From: Allopusillimonas soli
GTDB lineage: Bacteria; Pseudomonadota; Gammaproteobacteria; Burkholderiales; Burkholderiaceae_B
NCBI RefSeq assembly: GCF_004153445.1
Contig: NZ_SDQC01000001.1
Location: 558,001-622,000 of the forward strand
Reading direction: 5' to 3'
Length of the DNA: 64,000 nucleotides
Made by a program: the position numbers and the translations under genes. Below the pieces are notes generated by a model. That model was given only the letters and a program-made list of their open reading frames with translations. It had not been told where the DNA came from and did not search any database. The stretch's first letter is position 1, and each line of letters opens with the position of its first letter. This document shows positions 27,604 through 37,181 of this stretch, one piece after another.

Positions 27604-28995
27604 ATGGCGCCGCTGACAGCTTCCACCCCGGACACGGTCGTATCCCTGGCGCTGGCACGCTTCATCCAGGAGACCCGCTGGGACGCGGTACCCCAAGGCG
27701 TCCGTCATGAGATCAAGCGCGCCTTGATGAACTATTTCGCGGTGGCGCTGGCTGGCAGTTCGGACCCCACAATCGAAAAAGCCGTACACACTTACGGCCG
27801 GTTTTCGTCGGCAAATGATGCAACACTGGCAGGCCGTGCCGAACGGATGGATGTTCTGAATGCATCAGCCCTCAATGCCATGAGCGCCAACGTCTTTGAT
27901 TTCGACGACACGCATATCCCCACCATTATTCATCCCACGGCGCCCGTGGCGGCCGTCCTGTTTGCCTTGAGCGAAACCACCCGGATATCCGGTCCAGCCT
28001 TCATGCTTGCCCTGCTTCTGGGCATCGAGGCCGAGTGCCGGATCGGGATGGCCATCTCTCCCTTTCACTATGGGAAGGGATGGCACATCACCTCCACCTG
28101 CGGTGTCTTCGGTTCGGCCATGGCTACCGGCAAAATCCTGGGATTGACCGATACGCAGCTTTGCTGGGCACTGGGCACCGCAAGCGGCCAGGCTGGCGGG
28201 ATGGTGGAAACGCTGGGTACGATGGCGAAAAGTGTCAGCGTGGGCAATGCGGCCCGCAACGGCCTGCTCGCCGCCTTGCTGGCGCAAGAGAATTTCGATG
28301 GTCCAATCGCCCCGCTGGAAGGCAAATACGGATTCCTGCGCGTTTTCGGAAACGAGCCCGACCTCGGCATGATCACAGCAAGGCTTGGCCAGGCATGGGA
28401 AATCGAGAAAACCGCCTATAAGCCCTACCCTTGCGGCGTCGTGCTGAATCCGGTGCTGGATGCCTGCCTGGCGCTGGCGGAGAGGCCGGAAATGCAGCAT
28501 ATCGATATGTCGGACATTGAATCCATCGAACTGACCGGCCACCCCTTGCTGCGACAGCGCACCGACCGGCCTGGCGCCCGCAACGGCCGTGAATCCCAGG
28601 TCAGCGCCCAGCATGCCGTCCCCATTGCGTTGCTGCGCAGGCGGGCGGGCCTTGAGGAATTTTCAGATCAGGCCGTCAGCGACGCCGATGTGAGAGCGCT
28701 GGGCCGGCGCATCCGGTTTCAGGACGACGAATACATGTCCATCGACGCGGCGGTCGTGACGCTGCGCCTGCGCGGCATGGCGCCCATTGAGCAGCGTGTG
28801 GATGTCGCGCGTGGTGCCCTGGAGAATCCTCTGACGGATGTAGCGCTTGAAGCTAAATTGCGCGATCTCTGCCGGTACGGGAGATCGGGATGCGATGCGG
28901 ACCGCATCATCGATGCCGTCTGGCATATCGACAGCACCGAAGACGCGGGCAGCGTGATTCGCCTGGCCGCCGCGCCGCAGGCTGCGCGGCGCTGA
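27604..28995 (+). CDS. MmgE/PrpD-family protein
   Basis: A 463-residue member of the MmgE/PrpD fold, which includes 2-methylcitrate dehydratase and cis-aconitate decarboxylase. Characteristic stretches are NAMSANVFDFDDTH (residues ~92-105) and the later KPYPCGVVLNPVLDACL. Family enzymes act on tricarboxylates or branched dicarboxylates in the cytosol. AAAGGAG precedes the ATG. It is followed convergently by a Bug receptor gene, and a half-copy of the cluster's operator motif (ATACAAT at 27562-27568) lies 36 bases upstream, linking it to the regulon below. Confidence 0.88.
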   Translation: MAPLTASTPDTVVSLALARFIQETRWDAVPQGVRHEIKRALMNYFAVALAGSSDPTIEKAVHTYGRFSSANDATLAGRAERMDVLNASALNAMSANVFDFDDTHIPTIIHPTAPVAAVLFALSETTRISGPAFMLALLLGIEAECRIGMAISPFHYGKGWHITSTCGVFGSAMATGKILGLTDTQLCWALGTASGQAGGMVETLGTMAKSVSVGNAARNGLLAALLAQENFDGPIAPLEGKYGFLRVFGNEPDLGMITARLGQAWEIEKTAYKPYPCGVVLNPVLDACLALAERPEMQHIDMSDIESIELTGHPLLRQRTDRPGARNGRESQVSAQHAVPIALLRRRAGLEEFSDQAVSDADVRALGRRIRFQDDEYMSIDAAVVTLRLRGMAPIEQRVDVARGALENPLTDVALEAKLRDLCRYGRSGCDADRIIDAVWHIDSTEDAGSVIRLAAAPQAARR

Positions 28996-29009
28996 GGGCC
29001 AAAACTGCG

Positions 29010-29984
29010 CTATTGCTCGACAGACAGTCCTGCACGCTTGGCGACCTCTCCCCAGCTATCGTAGTCGCGGCGAATTTGCTGCCCAAACGCCTGCGGTGAG
29101 CTCGGAGACGGTACAAACCCCAACGCCCGGACACGTTTCTGAACATCCGCATCAGCCAATGCCTCGTGAATGTCCGCGTTCAGCGCCGACACCACATCCG
29201 ACGGCGTGCCCGCAGGCACAACAACGCCGTACCACTCGGGCATCTTGCCAAGATCCGGGAAGCCTGCTTCCGCGGCGGTTGGCGCGCCTGGCAAAACTTC
29301 GTCAAGGCGATCCGGCCCAAACAGCACCAGCGCTTTGAGTTTGCCGCTCTTGACGTATTGGGAAATGGAGGCCGGGTTCGCCACCAGCAGGTCGATATTG
29401 CCCGCCAGAATATCCAACAGCGCGGGCGAAGCCCCCTTGTAGCCGACATGCAGCATTTTTATATCCGTCGCGTTCTTGAGCAGTTCGATAGTCAATTGAG
29501 GCGCGGACGAGCTGGTTCCGTAAGTCAGTTTGCCCGGCTTCTTCTTTGCCAGGTCGACCAGCCCGGCCAATGTCTGCACCGGCACATCCGGCCGGGCCAC
29601 CAAGGCAAAAGGCTGTTGCGTGGCTCTGCTGACCGGCTCGAAGTCCTTGAATGAATCGAAGCCCGTATCCTTGTAAATATGAGGGTTGACGGTGAACACG
29701 CCCTGGTGCGCCAACAACAGACTGTAGCCATCCGCGGACATTTTGGCGGCATGCGCCGTGCCTATACTGCCCTGTGCGCCGCTTCGGTTCTCAACCACGA
29801 TCTGCTGTCCCCACATGCGGGATAATTTATCGCCCAATATGCGCGCAAAGCTGTCCGTACCACCACCCGGCGGAAACGGCACCACCAGCCTCACCGGTTT
29901 GTCGGGATGGAACGCAGGGGCCGCTCCTGCCGCGGGCGTGCCGCAGCATAGAAGAAGGCCCAAAATACCAATGAATAATCTCAT
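29010..29984 (-). CDS. Bug/TctC-family periplasmic receptor
   Basis: A 324-residue extracytoplasmic receptor with a Sec signal (residues 1-20). The core reads KPVRLVVPFPPGGGTDSFARIL, the usual Bug N-terminal segment whose backbone binds a carboxylate, then VVENRSGAQGSIGTAH. Bug proteins can serve tripartite tricarboxylate transporters, yet no TctAB genes occur here; orphan Bug proteins are abundant in Alcaligenaceae. It is downstream of and on the same strand as the fused TRAP permease. Confidence 0.92.
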   Translation of the reverse strand: MRLFIGILGLLLCCGTPAAGAAPAFHPDKPVRLVVPFPPGGGTDSFARILGDKLSRMWGQQIVVENRSGAQGSIGTAHAAKMSADGYSLLLAHQGVFTVNPHIYKDTGFDSFKDFEPVSRATQQPFALVARPDVPVQTLAGLVDLAKKKPGKLTYGTSSSAPQLTIELLKNATDIKMLHVGYKGASPALLDILAGNIDLLVANPASISQYVKSGKLKALVLFGPDRLDEVLPGAPTAAEAGFPDLGKMPEWYGVVVPAGTPSDVVSALNADIHEALADADVQKRVRALGFVPSPSSPQAFGQQIRRDYDSWGEVAKRAGLSVEQ

Positions 29985-30007
29985 GACAGTATCCTTTCAA
30001 AAGCACA

Positions 30008-32107
30008 TCAACCCGCCTGCCCGGGCAACCATGTAACAATCGCCGGAAAGGTATAGATAATGACCAGGAACAACAGCATCACAACCACAAACGGCAGCAC
30101 GCCATAAATGATCTGCGTAAAGCGGATTTTTTCATTCATGCCATGCAGCACGAACAACACCATGCCCAACGGCGGCGTAATCAAGCCGATTTCTATCATC
30201 AGCACCAGGAAAATGCCGAACCAGATCGGGTCCATGCCCAGGGCCACCGCAATGGGGTAGGTTACCGGCAAGGTCATCAGCATCATCGCAATGGATTCGA
30301 TAAACATGCCCAGCACCAAGTACGCCAGCGTCATGCAGGCCATGACCAGTGAGGCGGGCAGCTGCGCATCGGTGATCAGGCCCACAATTTCCCGGGGCAG
30401 CCGGATATAGTCGAATACCCAACTGAAAATCGACGCGCCAACGACTATCAGCAGCAGCATTGCCGTCACTGTTGCTGTGTCCAGGGCGATATCAAAAAGG
30501 CTGCGCAGGCTTATTCTTCCCTTAACCAGGCAAAGCACGAAGGCGCAGAGCGCACCCAAGGCGGCGGCTTCGGTGGGCGTTGCTATGCCCGCATACATCG
30601 ATCCCAGCACAACCACAATAATGAAGGTGAACGGCACCATGCCGCTGGAACCAGCCAGCTTCTCGCGCATGGTGTAGGCTCGGCCGGCCGGGGCCGATCC
30701 CCGCCACACCACGGCCCACACAAGGGCCGTCAGCATGAACATGCCCATCAACAGCAGACCCGGCAGCATCCCGCCCATGAACAGATGCGTGACGGAGGCA
30801 CCCACCGTGGTTCCGTAAATAATCATCGGTATGCTGGGCGGAATCAAGATCCCCAGCGTTGCGCCCGCACCGGTTATGCCGTATGTCAGCCGCGGGCTGT
30901 AGCCACGCTCGATCATCTCGGGGCAAGAGACCTTGCCCAAGGTCGCAGCCGTTGCCAGGCTGGATCCCGAAACAGCGGCAAATATGGCCGACGCGCCCGC
31001 GCTGGCATGGGCCAGGCCGCCGGGGGTGCGCCCGAACCATCGAATCAATGAGTCGAACATGCCCGACACGATGCCGCTGCGAAGCAGCAAGCCGCCCATG
31101 AAGATGAACATGGGCACGGCTGAAAGCGTAAATGTGTTTGTGCTGCTCCAGGCACGCTCGGCCAACACCGACAGCTGAGGCCGCGACAGCAGGAAATAAA
31201 CGCCAAACATGCCTGCCAGGCCCAGCGCCACTGCGATGCGAATACCAAACAGCAACATGAACATCATGGCAGCCACCAGCAAGGCGCCAACCAGCACCAG
31301 CGACTGCCCACGCGCCAGCCAGAACAACAACGCCATGACGCCCATGATCGCACTGACCTGGAGTGTGGCTTTCAGGCCACTCCATGCGAGCATGGATGCC
31401 AGCAAGAAAACAACGATGACCACCGACCCCCAGTCCATGCGCCCGCCGGCAATGGACATCGGCAGGCGCCCGAGCAGGCAAAGCGTTGCAGCCATCGCAA
31501 GGACGAAAACAGGCACCGCCCAGCGGCGACCGTTATTCGCTGGAGGCTTCAAACGGTATATGTCCAGCAACAGCGACAAGGCATATATGCACAGGCCGAT
31601 CGACACCGACAGTTCGGGAATCCACTGCGGTGTGGACAGCAAGCCCCAGTCGCGCGTGTCGTTCACATATTCGCGGACGTTGAAGGACACCATCTGCCAC
31701 GCACAAATCGTGACAAAGAGAAGCCCGCACCACTGGCTGACCAACTCGACATTGCGCCGCTGCCGTTCTGCCAGGCGATCAACCCACAGTTCCACCTGCA
31801 CGTGGCTGTTGCTGGCCTGCGCCGCACCCAGTCCCAGAAACACGACAGCCACCAGCAGATAGGTGGAAATTTCAGTGGCCCAGGAGGTTGGCTCGTTGAA
31901 GAGCGAGCGCGAACCAATCTCGTAGCACATGATCAATGACATCGCGACCAAAGCCAGCCCGGCCAGCGTCCCGCCCGCGCGAACAAGCCGTGCCATAACG
32001 CGTATCGCGACAAAGTCATTGGCATCCGATAGCGGGTACAGGGTGGCGCCCGATGCCGCTGGCGCGCCATAAGCTGGTGCATCCTCGAGGACTTCTTTCT
32101 CAACCAT
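30008..32107 (-). CDS. Fused TRAP permease (DctQM)
   Basis: A 699-residue protein in which a DctQ small subunit (residues ~1-200) is fused to a DctM large subunit (~230-699). The DctM half shows the usual AAVSGSSLATAATLGKVSCPEMIERGY and LIPPSIPMIIYGTTVG segments and the second-repeat PPLGMVLFVLHG. The frame begins at 32230, but the ATG at 32107 has AGGAG seven bases upstream and is preferred. It is divergent from the receptor gene at 32398, and together they form one transporter. Fused QM permeases are known. Confidence 0.9.
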   Translation of the reverse strand: MVEKEVLEDAPAYGAPAASGATLYPLSDANDFVAIRVMARLVRAGGTLAGLALVAMSLIMCYEIGSRSLFNEPTSWATEISTYLLVAVVFLGLGAAQASNSHVQVELWVDRLAERQRRNVELVSQWCGLLFVTICAWQMVSFNVREYVNDTRDWGLLSTPQWIPELSVSIGLCIYALSLLLDIYRLKPPANNGRRWAVPVFVLAMAATLCLLGRLPMSIAGGRMDWGSVVIVVFLLASMLAWSGLKATLQVSAIMGVMALLFWLARGQSLVLVGALLVAAMMFMLLFGIRIAVALGLAGMFGVYFLLSRPQLSVLAERAWSSTNTFTLSAVPMFIFMGGLLLRSGIVSGMFDSLIRWFGRTPGGLAHASAGASAIFAAVSGSSLATAATLGKVSCPEMIERGYSPRLTYGITGAGATLGILIPPSIPMIIYGTTVGASVTHLFMGGMLPGLLLMGMFMLTALVWAVVWRGSAPAGRAYTMREKLAGSSGMVPFTFIIVVVLGSMYAGIATPTEAAALGALCAFVLCLVKGRISLRSLFDIALDTATVTAMLLLIVVGASIFSWVFDYIRLPREIVGLITDAQLPASLVMACMTLAYLVLGMFIESIAMMLMTLPVTYPIAVALGMDPIWFGIFLVLMIEIGLITPPLGMVLFVLHGMNEKIRFTQIIYGVLPFVVVMLLFLVIIYTFPAIVTWLPGQAG

Positions 32108-32397
32108 ATTGTCTCCTGATAGCGAGCAGCCGATTGTCCGGTTCCGCCCGTGCCGCTTATGTCGCAGCTTCGTTTTCGTGTCGCTCACCGCAACCGTACA
32201 TGCTGCATGGATGGCCAGATTAAGAGGCAATGTTTCTTAAATCATTGCAGTGTATCTATGCATATTGTATTATCGAATTATGCAATGACCAGAAATTTTT
32301 TGCTGGCCTTGCACAACACTGAGTCATCCGACGTTGTTCGATGCTGCAACGCCACAACCTCCCCCATTTTTAAAACATACGAGAACTGGAGAAGACA

Positions 32398-33480
32398 ATG
32401 AGAGGCTCCCTACAAAGAAACGGCACGCCTGCCCACGGTGCCGCAGTCGGCCAGGCTCGCCTGGCCACAAAGCTGGCTGGGGCTATGCTTTGCCTGGCCG
32501 GATTGGCCATGACACCCGCTGCCTGGGCGCAGGAATTCGATCTGACCATGTCGGTGATCACTTCGCCTGGAGACGGCTATTCGATCCTGACGCAGTCGGT
32601 GCCCGACCGGGTGAAAAAAGCCACCAACGGGCGCGTCAGAGTCACCGTCAGCGATTCCCTTGTGCCACCAGCCCAGATCGCCACGGCCATCCGCGAGGGC
32701 CGGGTCGACATGAGCGCGGCGCTGCACACCTATCTCGCCGCAGACGAGCCCCGCATGGGCATATTCAATCTCCCGGGCCTGATCAACGATGTGAAGGAAT
32801 ACAAGAAAGTAGGCGATGCTTTCTGGTTCGAAGACACCCGGAAAATATGGAAGGAAAAATGGGACGCCATCCTCCTGGCCAATGGCGTCTGGTGCACCCA
32901 GCAGCTCTTCTCGAAAGAGCCAATCAAGAAAATAGAGGATTTCAAAGGCAAACGACTGCGTGTTCATAATCCGCAAACCGCCGAAGTGGTCAATGCCCTG
33001 GGCGGAAAGCCCGTGCCCCTGCCCGTGCCCGAGATCTATCCGGCGCTCGAGCGCGGCGTCATCGACGGGCTATTCACATCCACTTGCGTCGGCAATGCAC
33101 TGGAGTACTGGCGCCTGGCCAAGAATGTGCAGAACTGGAGCCTGGGCCCCCTGAACGGCTGGGCGATACTGGCCAATCCGGACAGCTGGAACAAGCTGCC
33201 GCCCGATATCCAGAAAGCCATCTCTGGCGTCATGGACGAAATTCAGCATGAAGCGTTCTCCCGCTACGATGAATTCGTAGGCAATGCCATGAAGGATATG
33301 GAGTCGCACGGGGTTACGTTCTGGGTTGCGCCCGAGGATGAGCGCAATCGTCTGATGCAGGAAAAATACATCGGCCCTTCATACGATGCCTGGTACAAGC
33401 GCGCAGAGGAAGTCGGGTTTGACGGTAAGGCCTATATCGAGCATGTCCGCCAGGTTCTCGGGAAGTCTTCGGGCGGCTGA
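32398..33480 (+). CDS. TRAP periplasmic receptor (DctP family)
   Basis: A 360-residue receptor. The signal region is long (about 43 residues, hydrophobic from ~21, ending at PAAWAQ). Conserved elements are KRLRVHNPQTAEVVNALGG with the carboxylate-binding Arg, and the LERGVIDGLFTST segment. It faces the fused DctQM gene across a 290-base shared promoter region that contains an exact copy of the operator half-site ATAATACAAT (reverse, 32264-32273). The natural ligand is unknown. Confidence 0.9.
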   Translation: MRGSLQRNGTPAHGAAVGQARLATKLAGAMLCLAGLAMTPAAWAQEFDLTMSVITSPGDGYSILTQSVPDRVKKATNGRVRVTVSDSLVPPAQIATAIREGRVDMSAALHTYLAADEPRMGIFNLPGLINDVKEYKKVGDAFWFEDTRKIWKEKWDAILLANGVWCTQQLFSKEPIKKIEDFKGKRLRVHNPQTAEVVNALGGKPVPLPVPEIYPALERGVIDGLFTSTCVGNALEYWRLAKNVQNWSLGPLNGWAILANPDSWNKLPPDIQKAISGVMDEIQHEAFSRYDEFVGNAMKDMESHGVTFWVAPEDERNRLMQEKYIGPSYDAWYKRAEEVGFDGKAYIEHVRQVLGKSSGG

Positions 33481-33518
33481 TATTTGTTTCGCCGCTACGC
33501 GCTAAACTAATGGCGCCC

Positions 33519-33559
33519 GCATGTTCCACCGGCTAGGCCAGCACGCTGGCGGAACATGC
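33519..33559. terminator. Long hairpin between receptor gene and gntR
   Basis: Fifteen-base arms (33519-33533 and 33545-33559) pair at 13 positions, starting GCATGTTCC and ending GGAACATGC, with an 11-base loop. There is no T-run after it, so it may act as a processing or attenuation hairpin rather than a classical terminator. It could limit read-through from dctP into gntR. Confidence 0.5.
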
Positions 33560-33593
33560 CTTACAGACCTTACCCATAAGTAGAGAAAACCGC

Positions 33594-34304
33594 ATGAATG
33601 CCGACGACGCAGATGTTGATTTCAAGGTTCCCCGCGCTGCCGCGGTACTGCGGCATAGCGTCACGGACAGCATACGCAACGCAATTCTCGTGGGCCGTTT
33701 CCAGCCTGGCGAACGCCTGCCCGAGCGGGAATTATGCGAAATGACCGGGGTCAGCCGCACGCTGGTGCGTGAAGCGCTGCGTCAACTTGAAACAGAACGG
33801 CTGATCAAGGTCATTCCGCATCGCGGACCGATTGTGGAAACGGTGACACCCGAACAGGCCGACGGCATTTATCGGGTGCGAGAGGAGCTGGAAGGCCTGG
33901 CCAGCCAGCTCTTTGCCGAACGCGCCAATGAAAAGCATCTTGTCGCGCTCAGAAAGTCGTATCAGGCACTGAAGGAATCCCACACCCAGAAAGACGCCCT
34001 GCTGCAGTTGAAGGCGAAAAACCACTTTTACCAATGTCTGCTCGACGGCGCCGGAAACGAGGCGCTCACCAACAGCCTGAGACTGCTCAATTCGCAGATC
34101 ATGCTGTTGCGTTCAATGTCGATGGGCGCGCCGGGGCGCGCGAACAAAAGCCTGGCCGAGCTGGGCGATCTGCTCAAGGCATTGGAAGCCAAGGACGCCA
34201 AGGCAGCGCGCAAGGCCGGGATCAAGCATGTGCGCAACGCTTCTCTGGTGGCCATCAAGCTGCTGCGCCAGAGTCAGGAAGAGGAAGACCGCAAGCAGGC
34301 CTGA
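33594..34304 (+). CDS. GntR-family regulator (FCD subgroup)
   Basis: A 236-residue regulator with a winged HTH at residues ~15-80 (RNAILVGRFQPGERLPERELCEMTGVSRTLVREALRQLE) and an all-helical FCD effector domain after residue ~90. FCD regulators sense organic acids and repress the genes that degrade them. It lies in the middle of the catabolic cluster and is the most likely protein to bind the repeated AATACAAT dyads in the cluster promoters. Confidence 0.92.
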   Translation: MNADDADVDFKVPRAAAVLRHSVTDSIRNAILVGRFQPGERLPERELCEMTGVSRTLVREALRQLETERLIKVIPHRGPIVETVTPEQADGIYRVREELEGLASQLFAERANEKHLVALRKSYQALKESHTQKDALLQLKAKNHFYQCLLDGAGNEALTNSLRLLNSQIMLLRSMSMGAPGRANKSLAELGDLLKALEAKDAKAARKAGIKHVRNASLVAIKLLRQSQEEEDRKQA

Positions 34305-34466
34305 CGCGGCCTGACACATGCATAGGCCGGGCGTACTCGATATGCCGCCTGACTGTGGATACGTGGCTTCTGCCACCCTTCATATCGACAATACACTGCG
34401 TCATTCTTCTGCAAAAAGAACGCCCTATTCTGTGCCAAATAGGCGCTCAACAATCGTTAATACTAT

Positions 34467-34485
34467 AATACAATTATATTGTATT
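34467..34485. promoter_or_regulatory. Operator dyad upstream of the MBL-SDR operon
   Basis: Perfect palindrome AATACAAT-TAT-ATTGTATT, 88 bases before the MBL gene. The half-site with two more bases, ATAATACAAT, recurs exactly at 39970-39979 and in reverse at 32264-32273, each in a promoter region of this cluster. Likely bound by the GntR protein encoded at 33594. Confidence 0.6.
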
Positions 34486-34572
34486 TACTATTGCCCGTAG
34501 AGCCATAGAATAGCGGAAGAACCGCCGCGGCGCGGCAGTCACCTGCGGCAATAATTAAAGAAGGGAGACACC

Positions 34573-35394
34573 ATGAACGCGCAAGAACCCGCTCCGTTTG
34601 AACTCTATGCCGTCCGGTATGCGCGTCACAGCGGCCGCAAGGCCCAGGACAATTACATAGGCGGCGGCGACTTCCACGATGCTGAATCGGACCTCGAGTA
34701 TTTTGTATGGGTGGCGCGCCGTGGCCGCGAAACCTATGTCATCGACACCGGCTTCGAGGAGCAGGCGGCCATCGAGCGCGGGCGGACGCTGCTGATACCG
34801 GTGCAGGAAGCGCTTTCTCTGGTCGGCGTGGACAGCCAGACTGTGGAGAATGTCGTCATCACGCACCTGCACTACGACCACGCAGGCACCCTTGAGCGGT
34901 TTCCGGCTGCACAGTTTCATATCCAGGACGCCGAGCCCGCGTATGCCACCGGCCGCTGCATGTGCCACCCGGTGTTGCGCCACCCGTTCAATGTCGACGA
35001 TATTGTCAGCTTCGTGCGAAAACTGTACAGCGGACGCGTCACCTTTCATCGCGGCACCGCGGAACTTGCGCCCGGCTTGACGGTGCACCTGGTCGGCGGC
35101 CACACCGCCGGGCTGCAGATCGTGCGCGTGTGGACCCGGCGCGGCTGGGTGGTCGTTGCATCGGACGCCACCCATCTATACGGCAATATCAATCGCCGCA
35201 TTCCCTTTCCCGCCGTATACAACGTGGGCGACATGCTTGAAGGGCACCGCCTGGTGCGCGAACTGGCCGATTCCGAAGATCACATCATCCCGGGTCATGA
35301 TCCGCTCGTCATGCTTCGCTATCCCGCTCCATCGCCAGCCCTGCAGGGCAAGGTTGTCAAACTGGATGTGGCCCCAACCAGCGCCGAAGACTGA
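34573..35394 (+). CDS. MBL-fold metallo-hydrolase (AHL lactonase-like)
   Basis: A 273-residue metallo-beta-lactamase-fold hydrolase. The zinc motif is ITHLHYDHAGTLERF (HxHxDH) near residues 95-109, followed by GGHTAGLQ and a late PGHDP histidine. The arrangement resembles N-acyl homoserine lactonases such as AttM/AiiA, enzymes that open lactone rings. In this cluster a lactonase for a pathway intermediate is at least as likely as quorum quenching. GGGAG lies before the ATG. First gene of a four-gene operon. Confidence 0.85.
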   Translation: MNAQEPAPFELYAVRYARHSGRKAQDNYIGGGDFHDAESDLEYFVWVARRGRETYVIDTGFEEQAAIERGRTLLIPVQEALSLVGVDSQTVENVVITHLHYDHAGTLERFPAAQFHIQDAEPAYATGRCMCHPVLRHPFNVDDIVSFVRKLYSGRVTFHRGTAELAPGLTVHLVGGHTAGLQIVRVWTRRGWVVVASDATHLYGNINRRIPFPAVYNVGDMLEGHRLVRELADSEDHIIPGHDPLVMLRYPAPSPALQGKVVKLDVAPTSAED

Positions 35395-35424
35395 ATCCCC
35401 TTCCGACACACACCGAGAGAAACC

Positions 35425-36207
35425 ATGTTATTGGAGAACAAGTGCGCACTGGTTACCGGCTCCGTGGCCGGGCTGGGCTACGGCATTGCTGACAAATTGG
35501 CCAGCGAAGGCGCAAACCTTGTCATCCATGGGCTTGAGGAAGACGCGGCCCAAGAGGCCGCTGCCCGCCTGCGGCAGGCACATGCGCGTGGCGTGCTGGT
35601 TCATTGTGCCGACCTGCGGCAGGTGGATCAGATCGAAGACATGGTGCGGGCGGCCAGCCAGGAATTCGGCAACATCGACATCGTCATCAACAATGCCGTC
35701 GTCCGGCATTTCCTGCCCACCGAAGCGCTGTCAGCCTCGCAATGGGACGAATCCATGGCTGTCAATCTGTCCGCCGCCTTCCACACCGCGAGGCTCACGA
35801 TACCCGGCATGCGGCAACGCGGCTGGGGCCGCATCATCAATATGGCGTCGGTCTACAGCGCATCGGCGACGGTCAACCGGATAGGCTACGTCACGACCAA
35901 GACCGCGCTCGTGGGCATGACCCGCGCTATCGCCCTCGAAACCGCAACCAGCGGCATCACCTGCAATGCGGTCTGCCCAGGCACGGTACCAACGCCCGCC
36001 ATCGTCGATCGCATTGCGGACATCGCCCGAAACAAGGGCATCCCGGAAGAAGAAGCCACGCGCGACTATCTGGCACAGCGCCAGCCCACGGGCAGGTTTG
36101 TTGCGATCGAAAGCGTCGCAGCCATGGTGGGCTTTCTGTGCAGCGATGCGGGAAACGATGTGACAGGTTCTGTTTTACCCATAGACGGCGGATGGACGGC
36201 GGCCTAG
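35425..36207 (+). CDS. SDR oxidoreductase (3-hydroxybutyrate dehydrogenase-like)
   Basis: A 260-residue classical SDR. TGSVAGLGYGIADKLA (cofactor motif) is at residues ~11-26, INNAVV near 88-93, and YVTTK is the catalytic Tyr-Lys pair. The layout and the C-terminal PTGRFVAIESVAAMVGFLCSD resemble D-3-hydroxybutyrate dehydrogenases. The NAG motif reads NNAV rather than NNAG, a small departure. It is 30 bases after the MBL gene. Confidence 0.85.
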   Translation: MLLENKCALVTGSVAGLGYGIADKLASEGANLVIHGLEEDAAQEAAARLRQAHARGVLVHCADLRQVDQIEDMVRAASQEFGNIDIVINNAVVRHFLPTEALSASQWDESMAVNLSAAFHTARLTIPGMRQRGWGRIINMASVYSASATVNRIGYVTTKTALVGMTRAIALETATSGITCNAVCPGTVPTPAIVDRIADIARNKGIPEEEATRDYLAQRQPTGRFVAIESVAAMVGFLCSDAGNDVTGSVLPIDGGWTAA

Positions 36208-36254
36208 CGCCGCCTTCGAAATCCACAACAAGGAAAAATCAACCAGGAGCAGGC

Positions 36255-37181
36255 ATGAATGCAAACAAGGAAACTGCGCTAGGCTTCGTGGGCCTGGGGC
36301 GCATGGGCGCCCCCATGGCCGAGCGGCTGCTGGCGGCAGGCTATGCGCTGACAGTATTCGACACCAACCAGACGGCGCTTGCGCCGCTGCTTGAAAAAGG
36401 CGCCGTACGCGCTGACTCGCCCAAGGCCGTGGCGGATGCAGCACCCATTGTCCTGATGTCCCTGCCCATGCCGGACATCGTCACCGAAGTGGGTTTGGGC
36501 AAGCAGGGCCTGATCGAAGGCAGCGCGGTGCGTATTGTCGTCGACTTGTCGACGACCGGACCGGAAGGCGCCAGGAAGCTGGCCGAAGGCCTGGCCACCC
36601 GCTCCATCGAAGCCATAGATTGCCCCGTAAGTGGCGGCGTTGCGGGAGCGGCGAAAGGCACGCTTGCCCTGATGGTTGCGGGCGCCGAGTCCGCCTACGA
36701 GGAAGTGCGCCCTGCGCTGGATCAGCTTGGCAAGCAGTTCTATGTGGGTGTCAAACCAGGCATGGCGCAGACCACCAAGGTGCTGAACAACCTGCTCTCG
36801 GTTACCGCCCTGATGGTCACGTCCGAAGCGCTGGTCATGGGTGCCAAGGCAGGCCTTGACCCGGACATACTGGTGGACGTGATCAACGCCGGGTCCGGCC
36901 GATCCAATGCCTCAGAGACCAAGATTCCCAACTTCGTGCTGTCGCGCAAATTCAATTTTGGGTTTGCCCTGGGCTTGTCCGCAAAAGACATACGCCTATG
37001 TATGGAGGCTGCCGAGCAGCTGGGCGTGCCTATGGCTGTCGGCCAATCGGTGCGCAGCTTCCTGAATACGGCCGCCGAGCGGCTCGGAAGCCAGGCAGAT
37101 ATGACGGAAATGATACGCGTCATCGAACAGGAGGTCGGCGTCGAAGTGCGCGGCAAAGCCGCCGGACAGGCCGCCTCGTGA
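36255..37181 (+). CDS. 3-hydroxyisobutyrate dehydrogenase-family oxidoreductase
   Basis: A 308-residue beta-hydroxyacid dehydrogenase. The N-terminal Rossmann motif GFVGLGRMGAPMAERL lies at ~9-24, the substrate motif DCPVSGGVAGAAKGTLALM at ~119-137, and the catalytic Lys in TTKVLNNLL near 175. Family members oxidise 3-hydroxyisobutyrate, tartronate semialdehyde (reverse) or related acids. The longer frame upstream is an overlap with the SDR gene; the ATG at 36255 has AGGAG before it. The stop overlaps the next gene by four bases. Confidence 0.9.
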   Translation: MNANKETALGFVGLGRMGAPMAERLLAAGYALTVFDTNQTALAPLLEKGAVRADSPKAVADAAPIVLMSLPMPDIVTEVGLGKQGLIEGSAVRIVVDLSTTGPEGARKLAEGLATRSIEAIDCPVSGGVAGAAKGTLALMVAGAESAYEEVRPALDQLGKQFYVGVKPGMAQTTKVLNNLLSVTALMVTSEALVMGAKAGLDPDILVDVINAGSGRSNASETKIPNFVLSRKFNFGFALGLSAKDIRLCMEAAEQLGVPMAVGQSVRSFLNTAAERLGSQADMTEMIRVIEQEVGVEVRGKAAGQAAS

